Source: Ephydatia muelleri (lineage: Eukaryota > Porifera > Demospongiae > Spongillida > Spongillidae). Taken from it: a DNA stretch of 64,000 nucleotides. Shown here in pieces: positions 61,801-64,000 of the stretch (position 1 is its first letter; every line of letters starts with the position of its first letter). The stretch lies in contig JABACO010000013.1 in the NCBI GenBank assembly GCA_013339895.1, positions 1,815,562 to 1,879,561 on the forward strand, given 5' to 3'. The position numbers and the translations under genes were made by a program. The notes beneath the pieces were generated by a model that saw only the letters and a list, made by a program, of their open reading frames with translations, ran no database searches and was not told where the DNA came from.

Positions 61801-62631
61801 GCTCTTGGATTTCACTTTCTAGTCAGGGTCCATCTGGTGAGTTCTGCTGGTCCAGCATATACGTATGACCTTTGAAGGAGGAGTAGCTCGGTGGGGCATT
61901 TAAAAAGGTCATTCACAGGGGGCGGTGGGCATGACCTACCTCATTATAGACATCTGTAATGCTTTTTTTGAACTGTCCCTGTTGGTGCCTTCAGCGCTGT
62001 GTCCACATCGCTGCCATGCTTTTGGACGTGAGTGTTTCATCGTCTCATCGTATTCTAATTAAAGAACAGTTATTTACCAATGTTGCATCTTATTTGGCGG
62101 ACATTACAGAACAAACTAAATCGTTATGCTCCATTATACATGCGTGGTGCAGGTGTAATTGTGCTCTTATTGGAATTGGATACTACTAACACACCATCCA
62201 TGAGAGTATTCTGTAAAGCCAACAGATTGTCCCTCAAAGCCTCTGCAGAGTGCTGATGTGTTGTTGCAGTTTGACCCTTTTGTGTTGGGTGCCCGTGGGA
62301 GTTAGTGTGATGGTGCAGTGGTGTGGGTGTGGCAGTGGGCGTGATCAAGTGGTGAAGCACGCTCATCACATGCACTGACCTTCTTGGTTGCGGGGGGGTC
62401 TTGTTTTCTCTGGAGCGAGACTGCTGGACTTGCTTTGGCCAACACTGTTTATCGTTCCAGTGTGAAATGGTTAGGTGCAGGAGGAGGGGGGGATGGGGGC
62501 GGGGGAGGGAGGGGGAAGGGGAGGGGAGAGGATGCATATATTTAATCTCGTACCGTCTTGTAATTTTGCTGGGTGTTTTTGTACCGTCATGAGGCCTGAT
62601 TTTTCCTCGTTCATGGTTTGTATCGTGTTCT

Positions 62632-62678
<47 letters not shown>

Positions 62679-63117
62679 ACGATTCAAACCACGCCTACAA
62701 TTCGGGCCCTAGTTCACCTGAAGTGCGGAACACCCGGTGGTAATCGACCTCACGTTTCAGCGCTCATCGGAGCGTGGTGTTGCGTCGCCGCCTTTTTCAG
62801 CCGATCGCACTCTGCTACGCAAGACCCTCAGCTCTGCACCTCAACTCGTGCATCTTGTTGTCTCTGTCGCGGAGTAAATGCCTTCGTGGAAAGAGGGGTG
62901 GGGGCAAGTGGGAGGGGCTCGTTTCCTTATTGTGGAACAGAAGGTAGGAGCACACCTACCTAAGACCTTCGGCATCAGTGGTGACCTTCTCCAGCTCGGC
63001 TTCGCATGTGTACAGTCTTCGGGTGTGTGGGCACGAGGGGATTTCTGCACGCAACGTTCAATATGGTGCCATTACTTACTGTTCCTTCAGGCTAGCTATC
63101 TCGTCTTCTGCTTTTCA
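58821..63117 (-). CDS. Unrecognised multi-exon gene, coiled-coil N-terminus and helical C-terminus
   Basis: Exon-like frames bounded by good splice sites, N to C: near 63117-63080 (AEDEIASLKEQ), 63044-62960 (CEAELEKVTTDAEGL), from 62881 (HLLRDRDNKMHELRCRAEGL), 61153-61076 (SSDGGRSFYPLKESQLCATC), 60780-60652 (IYPHEITVQLSGVCTHLKIS), 60416-60303, 60222-60182, 60072-59974 (MMHQFCAAVISEDSTPMATE), 59774-59667 (ISKRYLLRKLAPLACYDFLL), 59586-59434 (FLLLMADLIDVMTWSSPDDF), 59251-59122 and 59030-58821 with the stop. Weaker candidates lie at 61700-61950 (HPGNPLMAQLQILNKYEPW) and 62170-62290. The CATC-GEKVC segment might bind metal. Several junctions are out of phase, and a six-G run at 60764-60769 probably contains an indel. 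I recognise no family. Confidence 0.5.
60808..60979. repeat. (TG)n/TTTG microsatellite
   Basis: TG repeat with regular TTTG interruptions in an intron of the unrecognised gene. Confidence 0.9.
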
Positions 63118-63159
63118 TTTGATCCTCTCTGCCGGTCACGATTGGAGAAAGAAGGGTAG

Positions 63160-63442
63160 TGAAGATGGTAAGAGAGTGATGATGGAAAAGGAAAAGAAGA
63201 ACAGGTAGAAAAATAGAAAAGGGAAGGAGGGAGGGGGAGAAGAAGGAAGGAGAGGGGAGGAGGGAGAGAAGGAGAGGGGGAGGAGGGAGAGAAGGACAGA
63301 GAGGGGGAGGAGGGAGAGAAGGACGGAGAGGGGGGGAGGAGGGACAGAGAGAGAGGGGGAGGAGGGAGAGAGAGGGGATGAGAAGGAGGAAGGATGAGAG
63401 ATGAGGGAGAAGGAGAGAGGGAGAGAGAGGAGGGAAAGAGGT
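63160..63442. repeat. GGAGGGAGAGAAGGA purine-rich minisatellite
   Basis: About 280 bp of nearly pure purine with a loose 25- to 30-bp period. Confidence 0.85.
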
Positions 63443-63715
63443 GATTAATCGACAACTTCTCACGCATGCACGGCTTGAAATACAGTTTCTTTAGTTGTTT
63501 CTGTGCAAGAGCAAAGTAAGGCAATTGTTCCCGTCCCTGTCCTCCTCCCTTTTCCCGGAGGCTGTGTATACGTCACTGTATACGGCGGCTGGTCAATCAA
63601 AGGGTTCAACTTCAATGGTGCTTAATGCAACACCGTGCCAAATACCGTGAAGTTCGTCTGCAATCCTTTTCATCACTCTCTGAAATACGCCGAGCTGAGG
63701 TATTAGTGAGCTGCA
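63443..63715. other. Non-coding, nothing recognised
   Basis: Short unique stretch between purine repeats. It could hold a further upstream exon or the promoter of the minus-strand gene; I cannot tell. Confidence 0.35.
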
Positions 63716-63896
63716 GGGGGTGGGTGTGGGGGGGGAGGGGGTGGGGGTGTGTGGGTGTGGGGTGGGTGTTGGGGGTGGGGTATGGTGTGTGGAGGGGGAA
63801 AGAGAGAGAGAGAGAAAAAGAGAGAGAGAGAAGAGGAGAAGAGAGAGAGACGAGAGAGAAGAGAGAGGAGAGAGAGAGAGAGAGAGAGAGGAGAGG

Positions 63897-63935
<39 letters not shown>

Positions 63936-63955
63936 AGGGGAGGTGTGGGTGGAAA
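63716..63955. repeat. GGGTGT then (GA)n tract at the right edge
   Basis: GGTGGGTGT-rich sequence passing into (GA)n with GGA interruptions; low complexity to the window end. Confidence 0.9.
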
Positions 63956-64000
63956 AGAAATGGAAGACGATGAGATGAGATGAGGTGAGGCGAGGGGAGG

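Overview
The window is animal nuclear DNA. It is dense with intron-rich housekeeping genes whose introns are mostly 55 to 400 bp, whose intergenic gaps are mostly 60 to 400 bp, and which is full of microsatellites and minisatellites. The gene set (SLK/STK10-type kinase, STK32-type kinase, myosin regulatory light chain, LRRC27, FAM204A, SEM1, MCMBP, D2HGDH, MRPS22, PLPBP) is metazoan. The compactness resembles a sponge or another early-branching invertebrate, but no sequence here fixes the species.

Layout. Positions 1-9865 hold two separated parts of a single-pass membrane protein around an 8.6 kb repeat-rich stretch, including a 2.1 kb 17-bp minisatellite flanked by long inverted repeats. Positions 10076-44188 hold twelve genes: LRRC27(-), STK32(+), MCMBP(-), D2HGDH(+), MRPS22(-), PLPBP(+), two myosin regulatory light chain genes (-,-), RPL26(-), SLK/STK10(+), FAM204A(+) and SEM1(-). 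Four divergent pairs start 62 to 201 bp apart and probably share promoters. Exon maps below were derived by reading frames, splice sites and remembered family sequences, and almost all junction phases agree.

Positions 44279-58910 are a transposon graveyard with a large imperfect tandem duplication: a hAT element, an unrecognised element ORF, caspase-like gene pieces and an ArfGAP-C2 gene each occur twice. The second copy is interrupted by a 2.35 kb Mutator-like element with 36-bp terminal inverted repeats and a 9-bp target duplication. A 540-bp piece of the D2HGDH gene is stranded between the two units. Positions 58821-63117 hold an unrecognised multi-exon minus-strand gene, and the window ends in GA-rich simple sequence.

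Functions are ordinary cell biology: replication (MCMBP), proteasome and DNA repair (SEM1), mitochondrial metabolism and translation (D2HGDH, MRPS22, PLPBP), ribosome (RPL26), actomyosin and cortex (light chains, SLK/STK10) and Arf traffic (ArfGAP-C2). The genes do not form a pathway. Several otherwise intact genes carry single-base frame breaks, often in homopolymers, which points to assembly errors more than to decay.
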